The notes under the pieces were generated by a model. That model had not been told where the DNA came from, did not search any database, and saw only the letters and a program-made list of their open reading frames with translations. This document shows positions 1-10,429 of a stretch of DNA of 64,000 nt, piece by piece. The DNA comes from Hyperoodon ampullatus. Taxonomy: Eukaryota; Chordata; Mammalia; Artiodactyla; Ziphiidae. The position numbers and the translations under genes are program-made. How positions within the stretch are numbered: the stretch's first letter is position 1; the number at the start of each line of letters is the position of its first letter. Where the stretch lies: positions 124,001 to 188,000 of the forward strand of contig CATKHW010000380.1 in the NCBI GenBank assembly GCA_949752795.1, written 5' to 3'.

Positions 1-4
1 TAAT

Positions 5-21
5 ATTCGCTTCAACCTGGA
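5..21 (+). other. CENP-B-box-like site, 8 of 9 core positions (A unit)
   Basis: ATTCGCTTCAACCTGGA fits the core NTTCGNNNNANNCGGGN except for T in place of the first G of CGGG. All other unit types have TTCC here. Binding is unproven, and the mismatch lies in an essential position. Confidence 0.35.
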
Positions 22-204
22 GAGTTGGGACCCATGGAATGGGTGCCATGCATTATTGCTTTAAAGGGTCTGCATTTGCTCACCCAATCTCACCAATCCT
101 CTCAGTCCCAAGTGTCCAGCCTTATGCCACATCCAGCTGTCGTTGTATATAGGGTCATTCCAGGTTTCATCAGAGACCCTGAAGGAATTGTAAAGAATTT
201 CCCA

Positions 205-236
205 GTTTTTTTGTTTTGTTTTTGAAATTCCTTTTT
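205..236 (-). other. T-rich tract, probable remnant of the L1 poly(A) tail (unit 1 copy)
   Basis: Runs of T broken by G lie directly at the 3' side of the L1-like segment when read on the minus strand. This is where a retrotransposed poly(A) tail is expected. In B and C units the tract begins CGAGGTTTTTG instead of CCAGTTTTTTT. No target-site duplication could be identified. Confidence 0.6.
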
Positions 237-1097
237 ATAGTGGGTTTGAGCTGATTCTCGCTGCCATGTTTATGCCAGTCTAGACACACTTGATTCCCTT
301 ACGGAGACATATCAATACATAGGTTTTAAGATTCTTACTAGTCAGATATATTCCTCAGCGGGAAATATGGGGTTTTGAGTCCCTTTCACTGAGGAAGGTG
401 TAGGTCTTGTCTATTCCATAGTTGGTTTTTGGAACGGTACCTGTGCTTATATCAAACTCTGGTTTTATGCATCACCCCACCTCTCCTTCCCCCTTAAGCA
501 GGCATAAGAGTGTTTTCTAAATGTGAGACACTGTTCTCTTTCCTAACTCAGTTCAAGTGTAGCCCTGTTTACAGGATCTTCATAAGTGATATCTTATGAT
601 AAGTTTCTTTTTCTGTGTGACTTATTTCACTTAGAATCATCGTACCTGAATCCACCCATTTTGCTGCTACTGGTCTTATGACATTGATTTCATGGCTGAG
701 GGATATTCCATCGTACATAAGTACCACAATTTTTTGAAGCATTTTTATATTTCCTGGGATATTTAAGGTGTACCCAAGTTGAGGTCCTTGTAAGCAGTGC
801 AGCCCTAAATTTTGGGGTGGCTCTGTCTTATTGATTTTCAGTTTTCCCAAGGAATATTCCCTAGACTTGAAGTGCCCTTGGCTCTGTAGCTCTGTTGTTT
901 ACTTGTTTTAGGGAACACAATGCACTCCTCCAGAGAGGCAGCTGGCAATTTACATCCCGCCCATCAGCATAACAAGGCTCCATGTTCTCCAGAGCCTGTC
1001 TTGCCTTTCTGGTTTTTACACATTTTGTGAATGTCCCTTTTGACCGGTGGGAAGTGATACTTCTTTGTAGTGCAGATTTGCATTGCCCGCTTGCTTG

Positions 1098-1171
1098 CTT
1101 GGCCAAAAAGGGCGTATGCGTTTTCTCCTGAATATATTCAGGAAAAAACGCATACGCCCTTTTTGGCCAAG
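1098..1171. repeat. 74-bp palindrome, one mismatch (unit 1; A/B/D/F form)
   Basis: Two 37-bp arms meet without a spacer. The arm begins CTTGGCC and the centre reads CTCCTGAATATATTCAGGAG. Here one base in the right arm is changed (GGAAAAAACG instead of GGAGAAAACG). The tract GCTTGCTTG precedes it. The structure can form a cruciform in DNA or a long hairpin in RNA of either strand. The copy in each other unit is given under that unit. Confidence 0.97.
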
Positions 1172-1739
1172 TGCATCATTGTCGAAGTTGTGCCCCTCTT
1201 CCTGTGCTTTAAAGGCGATTCCAACGTACATCTTGAAATCTGTTTCCTGCTATTCTGCCTCGCTTTCAAGTCCGCCTCGTTGCCTTCCCTCAACAGACTT
1301 TTGGACCATAGTTGTCCTTTATTACTCGGCCAGTTTGTGAATTGCTGTGCCCCTGAGCTCCATTTTTCAACTCGTTTTTGGTGAGCTGACCGCAAGTCCA
1401 AAATTTTGGTTCAGGACCTATACTGGTTCCCGGTGGGTGGCTGAGACTTTGGTTAATTCTTCTTACTGCCGGGAAATTACAGTGATATGTGCCCGTCCAA
1501 ATGCCTAACAGCTTCTCTCTCATTGGTTGTCCCTCTTCCCTTTCAACCTCTGCCAAATTGGCAACCTGTGCGAACCAGGAGGTTAAAGGGGCTGTCTCTC
1601 CAAGTTGGGAGGTTGATAGTAAAGCAGATGGAAAGTCAAACCGGAGCACCAGGAGAGGGACTATTCGTTGAGTTTTAGAAACCTTTCGATTTCACAGTGT
1701 GTCCGTTCTCTAGGTTTCCCATACATGTTATAGCTGTAG

Positions 1740-3477
1740 TAATATTCCCTTCAACCTGGAGAGTTGGGACGCATGGAATGGGTGCCATGCATTATTGCTT
1801 TAAAGGGTCTGCATTTGCTCAACCAATCTCACCAAACCTCTCAGTCACAAGTGTCCAGCCTTATGCCACATCCAGCTGTGGTTGTAGATAGGGTCATTCA
1901 AGGTTTCATCAGAGACCCTGAAGGAATTGTAAAGAATTTCCGAGGTTTTTGTTTTGTTTTTGAAATTCCTTTTTATACTGGGTTTGAGATGATTTTCGCT
2001 GCCATGTTTATGCCAGTCTACACACACTTGATTCCCTTACGGAGACATATCAATACATAGGTTTTAAGATTCTTACTAGTCAGATATATTCCTCTGCGGG
2101 AAATATGGGGTTTTGAGTCCCTTTCACTGAGGAAGGTGTAGGTCTTGTCTATTCCATAGTTGGTTTTTGGAACGGTACCTGTGCTTATATCAAACTCTGG
2201 TTTTATGCATCACCCCACCTCTCCTTCCCCCTTAAGCAGGCATAAGAGTGTTTTCTAAATGTGAGACACTGTTCTCTTCCCTAACTCAGTTCAAGTGTAG
2301 CCATGTTTACAGGATCTTCATAAGTGATATCTTATGATAAGTTTCTTTTTCTGTGTGACTTATTTCACTTAGAATCATCGTACCTGAATCCACCCATTTT
2401 GCTGCTACTGGTCTTATGACATTGATTTCATGGCTGAGGGATATTCCATCGTACGTAAGTACCACAATTTTTTGAAGCATTTTTATATTTCCTGGGATAT
2501 TTAAGGTGTACCCAAGTTGAGGTCCTTGTAAGCAGTGCAGCCCTAAATTTTGGGGTGGCTCTGTCTTATTGATTTTCAGTTTTCCCAAGGAATATTCCCT
2601 AGACTTGAAGTGCCCTTGGCTCTGTAGCTCCGTTGTTTACTTGTTTTAGGGAACACAATGCACTCCTCCAGAGAGGCAGCTGGCAATTTACATCCCGCCC
2701 ATCAGCATAACAAGGCTCCATGTTCTCCAGAGCCTGTCTTGCCTTTCTGGTTTTTACACATTTTGTGGATGTCCCTTTTGACCGGTGGGAAGCGATACTT
2801 CTTTGTAGTGCAGATTTGCATTGCCCGCTTGCTTGCTTGGCCAAAAAGGGCGTATGCGTTTTCTCCTGAATATATTCAGGAAAAAACGCATACGCCCTTT
2901 TTGGCCAAGTGCATCATTGTCGAAGTTGTGCCCCTCTTCCTGTGCTTTAAAGGTGATTCCAACGTACCTCTTGAAATCTGTTTCCTGCTATTCTGCCTCG
3001 CTTTCAAGTCCGCCTCATTGCCTTCCCTCAACAGACTTTTGGACGATAGTTGTCCTTTATTACTCGGCCAGTTTGTGAATTGCTGTGCCCCTGAGCTCCA
3101 TTTTTCAACTCGTTTTTGGTGAGCTGACCGCAAGTCCAAAATTTTGGTTCAGGACCTATACTGATTCCCGGTGGGCGGCTGAGACTTTGGTTAATTCTTC
3201 TTCCTGCCGGCAAATTACAGTGATATGTGCCCGTCCAAATGCCTAACAGTTACTCACTCATTGTTTCTCCCTGTTCCCTTTCATCGTCTGCCAAATTGGC
3301 AACCTGTGCGAACCAGGAGGTTAAAGGGGCTGTCTCTCCAAGTTGGGAGGTTGATAGTAAAGCAGATGGAAAGTCAAACCGTAGCACCAGGAGAGGGACT
3401 ATTCGTTGAGTTTTAGAAACCTTTCGTATTCACAGTGTGTCCGTTCTCTAGGTTTCCCGTACATGTTATAACTGTAG
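1740..3477 (+). repeat. Satellite unit 2, type B (1,738 bp)
   Basis: B markers: GGGACGCATGG at the start, CAACCAATCTCACCAAACC, TTCCGAGGTTTTTG, CGTACGTAAG, and GAAGCGATAC in place of GAAGTGATAC. The last removes a stop and opens a longer plus-strand frame of no evident meaning. L1 frame 2307-2588 (minus); palindrome 2836-2909 with one mismatch. Confidence 0.93.
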
Positions 3478-5213
3478 TAATATTCCCTTCAACCTGGAGA
3501 GTTGGGACCCATGGAATGGGTGCCATGCATTATTGCTTTAAAGGGTCTGCATTTGCTAACCAATCTCACCAATCCTCTCAGTCCCAAGTGTCCAGCCTTA
3601 TGCCACATCCAGCTGTCGTTGTATATAGGGTCATTCCAGGTTTCATCAGAGACCCTGAAAGAATTGTAAAGAATTTCCGAGGTTTTTGTTTTGTTTTTGA
3701 AATTCCTTTTTATACTGGGTTTGAGCTGATTTTCGCTGCCATGTTTATGCCAGTCTACACACACTTGATTCCCTTACGGAGACATATCAATACATAGGTT
3801 TTAAGATTCTTACTAGTCAGATATATTCCTCTGAGGGAACTATGGGATTTTGAGTCCCTTTCACTGAGGAAGGTGTAGGTCTTGTCTATTCCCTGGTTGG
3901 TTTTTGGAACGGTACCTGTGCTTATATCAAACTCTGGTTTTATGCATCACCCCACCTCTCCTTCCCCCTTAAGCAGGCATAAGAGTGTTTTCTAAATGTG
4001 AGACACTCTTCTCTTTCCTAACTCAGTTCAAGTGTAGCCATGTTTACAGGATCTTCATAAGTGATACCTTATGATAAGTTTCTTTTTCTGTGTGACTTAT
4101 TTCACTTAGAATCATCGTACCTGAATCCACCCATTTTGCTGCTACTGGTCTTATGACATTGATTTCATGGCTGAGGGATATTCCATCGTACGTAAGTACA
4201 ATTTTTTGAAGCATTTTTATATTTCCTGGGATATTTAAGGTGTACCCAAGTTGAGGTCCTTGTAAGCAGTGCAGCCCTAAATTTTGGGGTGGCTCTGTCT
4301 TATTGATTTTCAGTTTTCCCAAGGAATATTCCCTAGACTTGAAGTGCCCTTGGCTCTGTAGCTCTGTTGTTTACTTGTTTTAGGGAACACAATGCACTCC
4401 TCCAGAGAGGCAGCTGGCAATTTACATCCCGCCCATCAGCATAACAAGGCTCCATGTTCTCCAGAGCCTGTCTTGCCTTTCTGCTTTTTACACATTTTGT
4501 GGATGTCCCTTTTGACCGGTGGGAAGTGATACTTCTTTGTAGTGCAGATTTGCATTGCCCGCTTGCTTGCTTGGCCAAAAAGGGCATATGCGTTTTCTCC
4601 TGAATATATTCAGGAGAAAACGCATACGCCCTTTTTGGCCAAGTGCATCATTGTCAAAGTTGTGCCCCTCTTCCTGTGCTTTAAAGGCGATTCCAATGTA
4701 CCTCTTGAAATCTGTTTCCTGCTATTCTGCCTCGCTTTCAACTCCGCCTCGTTGCCTTCCCTCAACAGATTTTTGGATGATAGTTGTCCTTTATTATTCA
4801 GCCAGTTTGTGAATTGCTGTGCCCCTGAGCTCCATTTTTCAACTCGTTTTTTTGGTGAGCTGACCGCAAGTCCATAATTTTGGTTCAGGACCTATGCTGG
4901 TTCCCGGTGGGGGCCTGAGACTTTGCTTAATTCTTCTTCCTGCCGGGAAATTACAGTGATATGTGCCCGTCCAAATGCCTAACAGCTACTCTCTCATTGG
5001 TTCTCCCTCTTCTCTTTCATACTCTGCCAAATTGGCAACCTGTGCGAACCAGGAGGTTAAAGGGGCTGTCTCTCCAAGTTGGGAGGTTGATAGTAAAGCA
5101 GATGGAAAGTCAAACCGTAGCACCAGGAGAGGGACTATTCGTTGAGTTTTAGAAACCTTTCGTATTCACAGTGTGTCCATTCTCTAGGTTTCCCGTACAT
5201 GTTATAGCTGTAG
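3478..5213 (+). repeat. Satellite unit 3, A'/C fusion (1,736 bp)
   Basis: Up to 3,637 it matches A' (GCTAACCAATC, GTATATAGG, CATTCCAGG). From 3,660 it matches C (CCTGAAAGAATTG, CGAGGTTT, AGGGAACTATGGGATTTTG, CCCTGGTTGG, GATACCTTATG and a 3-bp loss near 4,200). The switch lies within 3,637-3,660. L1 frame 4044-4322 (minus); palindrome 4570-4643 with one mismatch (GGGCATATG). Confidence 0.9.
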
Positions 5214-6952
5214 TAATATTCCCTTGAACCTGGAGAGTTGGGAACCATGGAATGGGTGCCAGGCATTTGCTCTTTAATGGGACTGCATATGCTCACCCAA
5301 TCTCACCAATCCTCTCAGTCCCAAGTGTCCAGCCTTATGCCACATCTAGCTGTCGTTGTAGATAGCGTCATTCCAGGTTTCATCAGACACCCTGAAGGAA
5401 TTGTAAAGAATTTCCCAGTTTTATTGTTTTGTTTTTGAAATTCATTTTTATAGTGGGTTTGAGCTGATTCTCGCTGCCATGTTTATTCCAGTCTAGACAC
5501 ACTTGATTCCCTTACGGAGACATATCAATACATAGGTTTTAAGATTCTTACTAGTGAGATATATTCCTCTGCGGGAAATATGGTGTTTTGAGTCCCTTTC
5601 ACTGAGGAAGGTGTAGGTCATGTCTATTCCATAGTTGGTTTTTGGAACGGTACCTGTGCTTATATCAAACTCTGGTTTTATGCATCACCCCACCTCTCCT
5701 TCCCCCTTAAGCAGGCATAAGTGTGTTTTCTAAATGCGAGACACTGTTCTCTTTCCTAACTCAGTTCAATTGTAGCCATGTTTACAGGATCTTCATAAGT
5801 GATATCTTATGATAAGTTTCTTTTTCTCTGTGACTTATTTCACTTAGAATCATCGTACTTGAATCCACCCATTTTGCTGCTACCGGTCTTATGACATTGA
5901 TTTCATGGCTGAGGGATATTCCATCGTACGTAAGTACCACAATTTTTTGAAGCATTTTTATATTTCCTGGGATATTTAAGGTGTACCCAAGTTGAGGTCC
6001 TTGTAAGCAGTGCAGCCCTAAATTTTGGGGTGGCTCTGTCTTATTGATTTTCAGTTTTCCCAAGGTATATTCCCTAGACTGGAAGTGCCCTTGGCTCTGT
6101 AGCTCTGTTGTTTACTTGTTTTAGGGAACACAATGCACTCCTCCAGAGAGGCAGTTGGCAATTTACATCCCACCCATCAGCATAACAAGGCTCCCTGTTC
6201 TCCAGGGCCTGTCTTGCCTTTCTGGTTTTTACACATTTTGTGGATGTCCCTTTTGACCGGTGGGAAGTGATACTTCTTTGTAGTGCAGATTTGCATTGCC
6301 CGCTTGCTTGCTTGGCCAAAAAGGGCGTATGCGTTTTCTCCTGAATATATTCAGGAAAAAACGCATACGCCCTTTTTGGCCAAGTGCATCATTGTCGAAG
6401 TTGTGCCCCTCTTCCTGTGCTTTAAAGGCGATTCCAACGTACCTCTTGAAATCTGTTTCCTGCTATTCTGCCTCGCTTTCAAGTCCGCCTCGTTGCCTTC
6501 CCTCAACAGATTTTTGGACGATAGTTGTCCTTTATTACTCGGCCAGTTTGTGAATTTCTGTGCCCCTGAGCTCCATTTTTCAACTCGTTTTTGGTGAGCT
6601 GACCGCAAGTCCAAAATTTTGGTTCGGGACCTATACTGGTTCCCGGTGGGTGGCTGAGACTTTGGTTAATTCTTCTTCCTGCGGGGAAATTCCAGTGATA
6701 TGTGCCCGTCCAAATGCCTAACAGCTACTCTCTCATTGGTTCTCCCTCTTCCCTTTCATCCTATGCCAAATTGGCAACCTGTGCGAACCAGGAGGTTAAA
6801 GGGGCTGTCTCTCCAAGTTGGGAGGTTGATAGTAAAGCAGATGGAAAGTCAAACCGGAGCACCAGGAGAGGGACTATTCATTGAGTTTTAGAAACCTTTC
6901 GTATTCACAGTGTGTCCATTCTCTAGGTTTCCCGTACATGTTATAACTGTAG
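5214..6952 (+). repeat. Satellite unit 4, type D (1,739 bp)
   Basis: D markers: GGAACCATGG, GCCAGGCATTTGCTCTTTAATGGGAC, CACATCTAGC, TTTATTCCAG, CTAGTGAGAT, and TTTCTCTGTGAC in the L1 part. L1 frame 5782-6063 (minus); palindrome 6311-6384 with one mismatch. This is the only full D unit in the window. Confidence 0.92.
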
Positions 6953-8690
6953 TAATATTCCCGTCAACCTGGAGAGTTGGGACCCATGGAATGGGTGCCA
7001 TGCATTATGGCTTTAAAGGGTCTGCATTTGCTCACCCAATCTCACCAATTCTCTCAGTCACAAGTGTCCAGCCTTATGCCACATCCAGCTGTCATTGTAG
7101 ATAGGGTCATTCCAGGTTTCATCAGAGACCCTGAAGGAATTGTAAAGAATTTCCCAGTTTTTTGTTTTGTTTTTGAAACTCATTTTTATAGTGGGTTTGA
7201 GCTGATTCTCGCTGCCATGTTTATGCCAGTCTAGACACACTTGATTCCCTTACGGAGACATATCAATACATAGGTTTTAAGATTCTTACTGGTCAGATAT
7301 ATTCCTCTGCGGGAAATATGGGGTTTTGAGTCCCTTTCACTGAGGAAGGTGTAGGTCTTGTCTATTCCATAGTTGGTTTTTGGAACAGTACCTGTGCTTA
7401 TATTAAACTCTGGTTTAATGCAGCACCCCAACTCTCCTGCCCCCTTAAGCAGGCATAAGAGTGTTCTCTAAATGTGAGACACTGTTCTCTTTCCTAACTC
7501 AGTTCAAGTGTAGCTATGTTTACAGGATCTTCATAAGTGATATCTTATGATAAGTTTCTTTTTCTGTGTGACTTATTTCACTTAGGATCATCGTACCTGA
7601 ATCCACCCATTTTGCTGCTACTGGTCTTATGACATTGATTTCATGGCTGAGGGATATTCCATCGTACGTAAGTACCACAATTTTCTGAAGCATTTTTATA
7701 TTTCCTGGGATATTTAAGGTGTACCCAAGTTGAGGTCCTTGTAAGCAGTGCAGCCCTAAATTTTGGGGTGGCTCTGTCTTATTGATTTTCAGTTTTCCCA
7801 AGGTATATTCCATAGACTGGAAGTGCCCTTGGCTCTGTAGCTCCGTTGTTTACTTGTTTTAGGGAACACAATGCACTCCTACAGAGAGGCAGTTGGCAAT
7901 TTACATCCCGCCCATCAGCATAACAAGGCTCCCTGTTCTCCAGGGCCTGTCTTGCCTTTCTGGTTTTTATATATTTTGTGGATGTCCCTTTTGACCGGTG
8001 GGAAGTGATACTTCTTTGTAGTGCAGATTTGCATTGCCCGCTTGCTTGCTTGGCCAAAAAGGGCGTATGCGTTTTCTCCTGAATATATTCAGGAGAAAAC
8101 GCATACGCCCTTTTTGGCCAAGTGCATCATTTTCGAAGTTGTGCCCCTTTTCCTGTGCTTTAAAAGCGATTCCAACGTACCTCTTGAAATCTGTTTCCTT
8201 CTATTCTGCCTCGCATTCAAGTCCGCCTCGTTGCCTTCCCTCAACAGATTTTTGGACGATAGTTGTCCTTTATTACTCGGCCAGTTTGTGAATTGCTGTG
8301 CCCCTGAGCTCCATTTTTCAACTCCTTTTTGGTGAGCTGACCGCAAGTTTAAATCTTTGGTTCAGGACCTATACTGGTTCCAGGTGGGTGGCTGAGACTT
8401 TGCTTAATTCTTCTTCCTGCCGGGAAATTACCGTGATATGTGCCCGTCCAAATGCCTAACAGCTACTCTCTCATTGGTTCTCCCTCTTCCCTTTCATCCT
8501 CTGCCAAATTGGCAACCTGTGCGAACCAGGAGGTTAAAGGGGCTGTCTCTCCAAGTTGGGAGGTTGATAGTAAAGCAGATGGAAAGTCAAACCGGAGCAC
8601 CAGGAGAGGGACTATTCATTGAGTTTTAGAAACGTTTCGTATTCACAGTGTGTCCGTTCTCTAGGTTTCCCGTACATGTTCTAACTGTAG
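6953..8690 (+). repeat. Satellite unit 5, type E (1,738 bp)
   Basis: E markers: GGAACAGTACC, TATTAAACTC, AATGCAGCACCCCAAC, CTTAGGATC, TTTTCTGAAG, TTCCATAGACTGG, CATTTTCGAAG and CGCAAGTTTAAATC. L1 frame 7520-7813 (minus); the neighbouring L1 frame 7779-8057 runs on because a stop codon is lost. Palindrome 8049-8122, perfect. Confidence 0.92.
8049..8122. repeat. 74-bp perfect palindrome (unit 5)
   Basis: All 37 base pairs match and there is no spacer. Perfect copies also lie at 15002-15075, 16737-16810, 18478-18551, 35842-35915, 41041-41114, 49659-49732 and 56614-56687. Confidence 0.97.
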
Positions 8691-10429
8691 TAATATTCCC
8701 ATCAACTTGGAGAGTTGGGACCCACGGAATGGGTGCCATGTATTATTGCTTTAAAGGGTCTGCATTTGCTCACCCAATCTCACCAATTCTCTCAGTCCCA
8801 AGTGTCCAGCCTTATGCCACATCCAGCTGTCATTGTAGATAGGGTAATTCCAGGTTTCATCAGAGACCCTGAAGGAATTGTAAAGAATTTCCCAGTTTTT
8901 TTGATTTGTTTTTGAAATTCCTTTTTATAGTGGGTTTGAGCTGATTCTCGCTGCCATGTTTATGCCAGTCTAGACACACTTGATTCCCTTACGGAGACAT
9001 ATCAATACATAGGTTTTAAGATTCTTACTAGTCAGATATATTCCTCTGCGGGAAATATGGGGTTTTGAGTCCCTTTCACTGAGGAAGGTGTAGGTCTTGT
9101 CTATTCCATTGTTGGTTTTTGGAACTGTACCTGTGCTTATTACAAACTCTGGTTTTATGCATCACCCCACCTCTCCTTCCCCCTTAAGCAGGCATAAGAG
9201 TGTTTTCTAAATGTGAGACACTGTTCTCTTCCCTAACTCAGTTCAAGTGTAGCCATGTTTACAGGATCTTCATAAGTGATATCTTATGATAAGTTTCTTT
9301 TTCTGTGTGACTTATTTCACTTAGAATCATCGTACCTGAATCCACCCATTTTGCTGCTACTGGTCTTATGACATTGATTTCATGGCTGAGGGATATTCCA
9401 TCGTACGTAAGTACCACAATTTTTTGAAGCATTTTTATATTTCCTGGGATATTTAAGGTGTACCCAAGTTGAGGTCCTTGTAAGCAGTGCAGCCCTAAAT
9501 TTTGGGGTGGCTCTGTCTTATTGATTTTCAGTTTTCCCAAGGAATATTCCCTAGACTTGAAGTGCCCTTGGCTCTGTAGCTCTGTTGTTTACTTGTTTTA
9601 GGGAACACAATGCACTCCTCCAGAGAGGCAGCTGGCAATTTACATCCCGCCCATCAGCATAACAAGGCTCCATGTTCTCCAGAGCCTGTCTTGCCTCTCT
9701 GGTTTTTACACATTTTGTGGATGTCCCTTTTGACCGGTGGGAAGCGATACTTCTTTGTAGTGCAGATTTGCATTGCCCGCTTGCTTGCTTGGCCAAAAAG
9801 GGCGTATGCGTTTTCTCCTGAATATATTCAGGAAAAAACGCATACGCCCTTTTTGGCCAAGTGCATCATTGTCGAAGTTGTGCCCCTCTTCCTGTGCTTT
9901 AAAGGCGATTCCAACGTACCTCTTGAAATCTGTTTCCTGCTATTCTGCCTCGCTTTCAAGTCCGCCTCGTTGCCTTCCCTCAACAGACTTTTGGACCATA
10001 GTTGTCCTTTATTACTCGGCCAGTTTGTGAATTGCTGTGCCCCTGAGCTCCATTTTTCAACTCGTTTTTGGTGAGCTGACCGCAAGTCCAAAATTTTGGT
10101 TCAGGACCTATACTGGTTCCCGGTGGGCGGCTGAGACTTTGGTTAATTCTTCTTCCTCCCGGCAAATTACAGTGATATGTGCCCGTCCAAATGCCTAACA
10201 GTTACTCACTCATTGGTTCTCCCTGTTCCCTTTCATCCTCTGCCAAATTGGCAACCTGTGCTAACCAGGAGGTTAAAGGGGCTGTCTCTCCAAGTTGGGA
10301 GGTTGATAGTAAAGCAGATGGAAAGTCAAACCGTAGCACCAGGAGAGGGACTATTCGTTGAGTTTTAGAAACCTTTCGTATTCACAGTGTGTCCGTTCTC
10401 TAGGTTTCCCGTACATGTTATAACTGTAG
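8691..10429 (+). repeat. Satellite unit 6, type F (1,739 bp)
   Basis: F markers: CCATCAACTTGG, CCCACGGAATGG, CATGTATTATTG, TTTGATTTG, CCATTGTTGG, GGAACTGTACC, TTATTACAAAC and GAAGCGATAC (shared with B). L1 frame 9259-9540 (minus); palindrome 9788-9861 with one mismatch. Confidence 0.92.

Larger units (their letters stand above)
205..1375 (-). mobile_element. L1 (LINE-1) 3'-end fragment inside the satellite unit (representative copy, unit 1)
   Basis: Read on the minus strand, the segment follows the order of an L1 3' end. The ORF2 C-terminus comes first, then 3' UTR, then a poly(A) tail seen on the plus strand as a T-rich tract at 205-236. ORF2 likeness is clearest at 569-850, where the translation holds the pattern ILSE(I)S..EK..YH.ISL of the L1 ORF2 end. 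It is also visible at 861-1106 (PLW-containing part) and at 1138-1401, beyond the palindrome. Stops and a frame change break it, so it is not functional. The fragment is 5'-truncated; its right end near 1350-1400 is uncertain. Equivalent copies lie at unit start +204 to about +1375 in every unit. The similarity was judged by eye from memory of cetartiodactyl L1. Confidence 0.8.
1..1739 (+). repeat. Satellite unit 1, type A (1,739 bp)
   Basis: Type A markers: TTCGCTTCAACC at the start, GTTGTATATAGG near position 145, CGTACATAAG in the L1 part, GGACCATAG near 1305, and CTTCTCTCTCATTGGTTGTCCC near 1510. The L1 ORF2-end frame is 569-850 (minus) and the palindrome 1098-1171. Private changes include CCCTGTTT near 565, GTGAATGTCC near 1028 and ACATCTTG near 1227. 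Confidence 0.93.
1..10429 (+). repeat. Higher-order repeat 1: A-B-(A'/C)-D-E-F, six units
   Basis: Six units of distinguishable types make a block whose first unit recurs, with the same type markers, 10,429 bp later at 10,430 and again at 20,859. The third unit is a fusion: its left part matches A' (unit 13,907) and its right part matches C (unit 15,644). Types D and E are both present as separate units here only. Confidence 0.88.

Noticed and set aside
569..850. Open frames of 60-160 codons on both strands, recurring about every 1,739 bp
   Set aside because: They recur once per satellite unit, overlap in several frames, lack gene-like context, and those on the minus strand at 569-850, 861-1106 and 1138-1401 are explained as L1 relics. 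None is annotated as a gene.
1084..1101. GCTTGCTTGCTT next to the palindrome as a microsatellite
   Set aside because: Only three repeats of GCTT, and constant in length over most units; too short to call.
1098..1171. Palindrome as a transcription terminator or CRISPR repeat
   Set aside because: The setting is a eukaryotic satellite. There are no spacers of constant length between short repeats, no cas genes and no operon. The spacing is one per 1.74-kb unit.
190..1480. Target-site duplication flanking the L1 fragment
   Set aside because: AGAATTTCCC at left and CGGGAAATTA at right are inverted, not direct, copies. No convincing direct repeat was found.
1..1739. Satellite unit as a full L1 or other active transposon
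   Set aside because: Only a 3'-end L1 fragment with stops and frame changes is present. There is no ORF1-like or reverse-transcriptase core, and copies are strictly tandem.
2658..3122. A 154-codon plus-strand frame in the B and F units (2658, 9610, 13087, 20039, 26994)
   Set aside because: It exists only because GAAGTGATAC became GAAGCGATAC, removing a TGA stop. It runs antisense to the L1 relic and straight through the palindrome.
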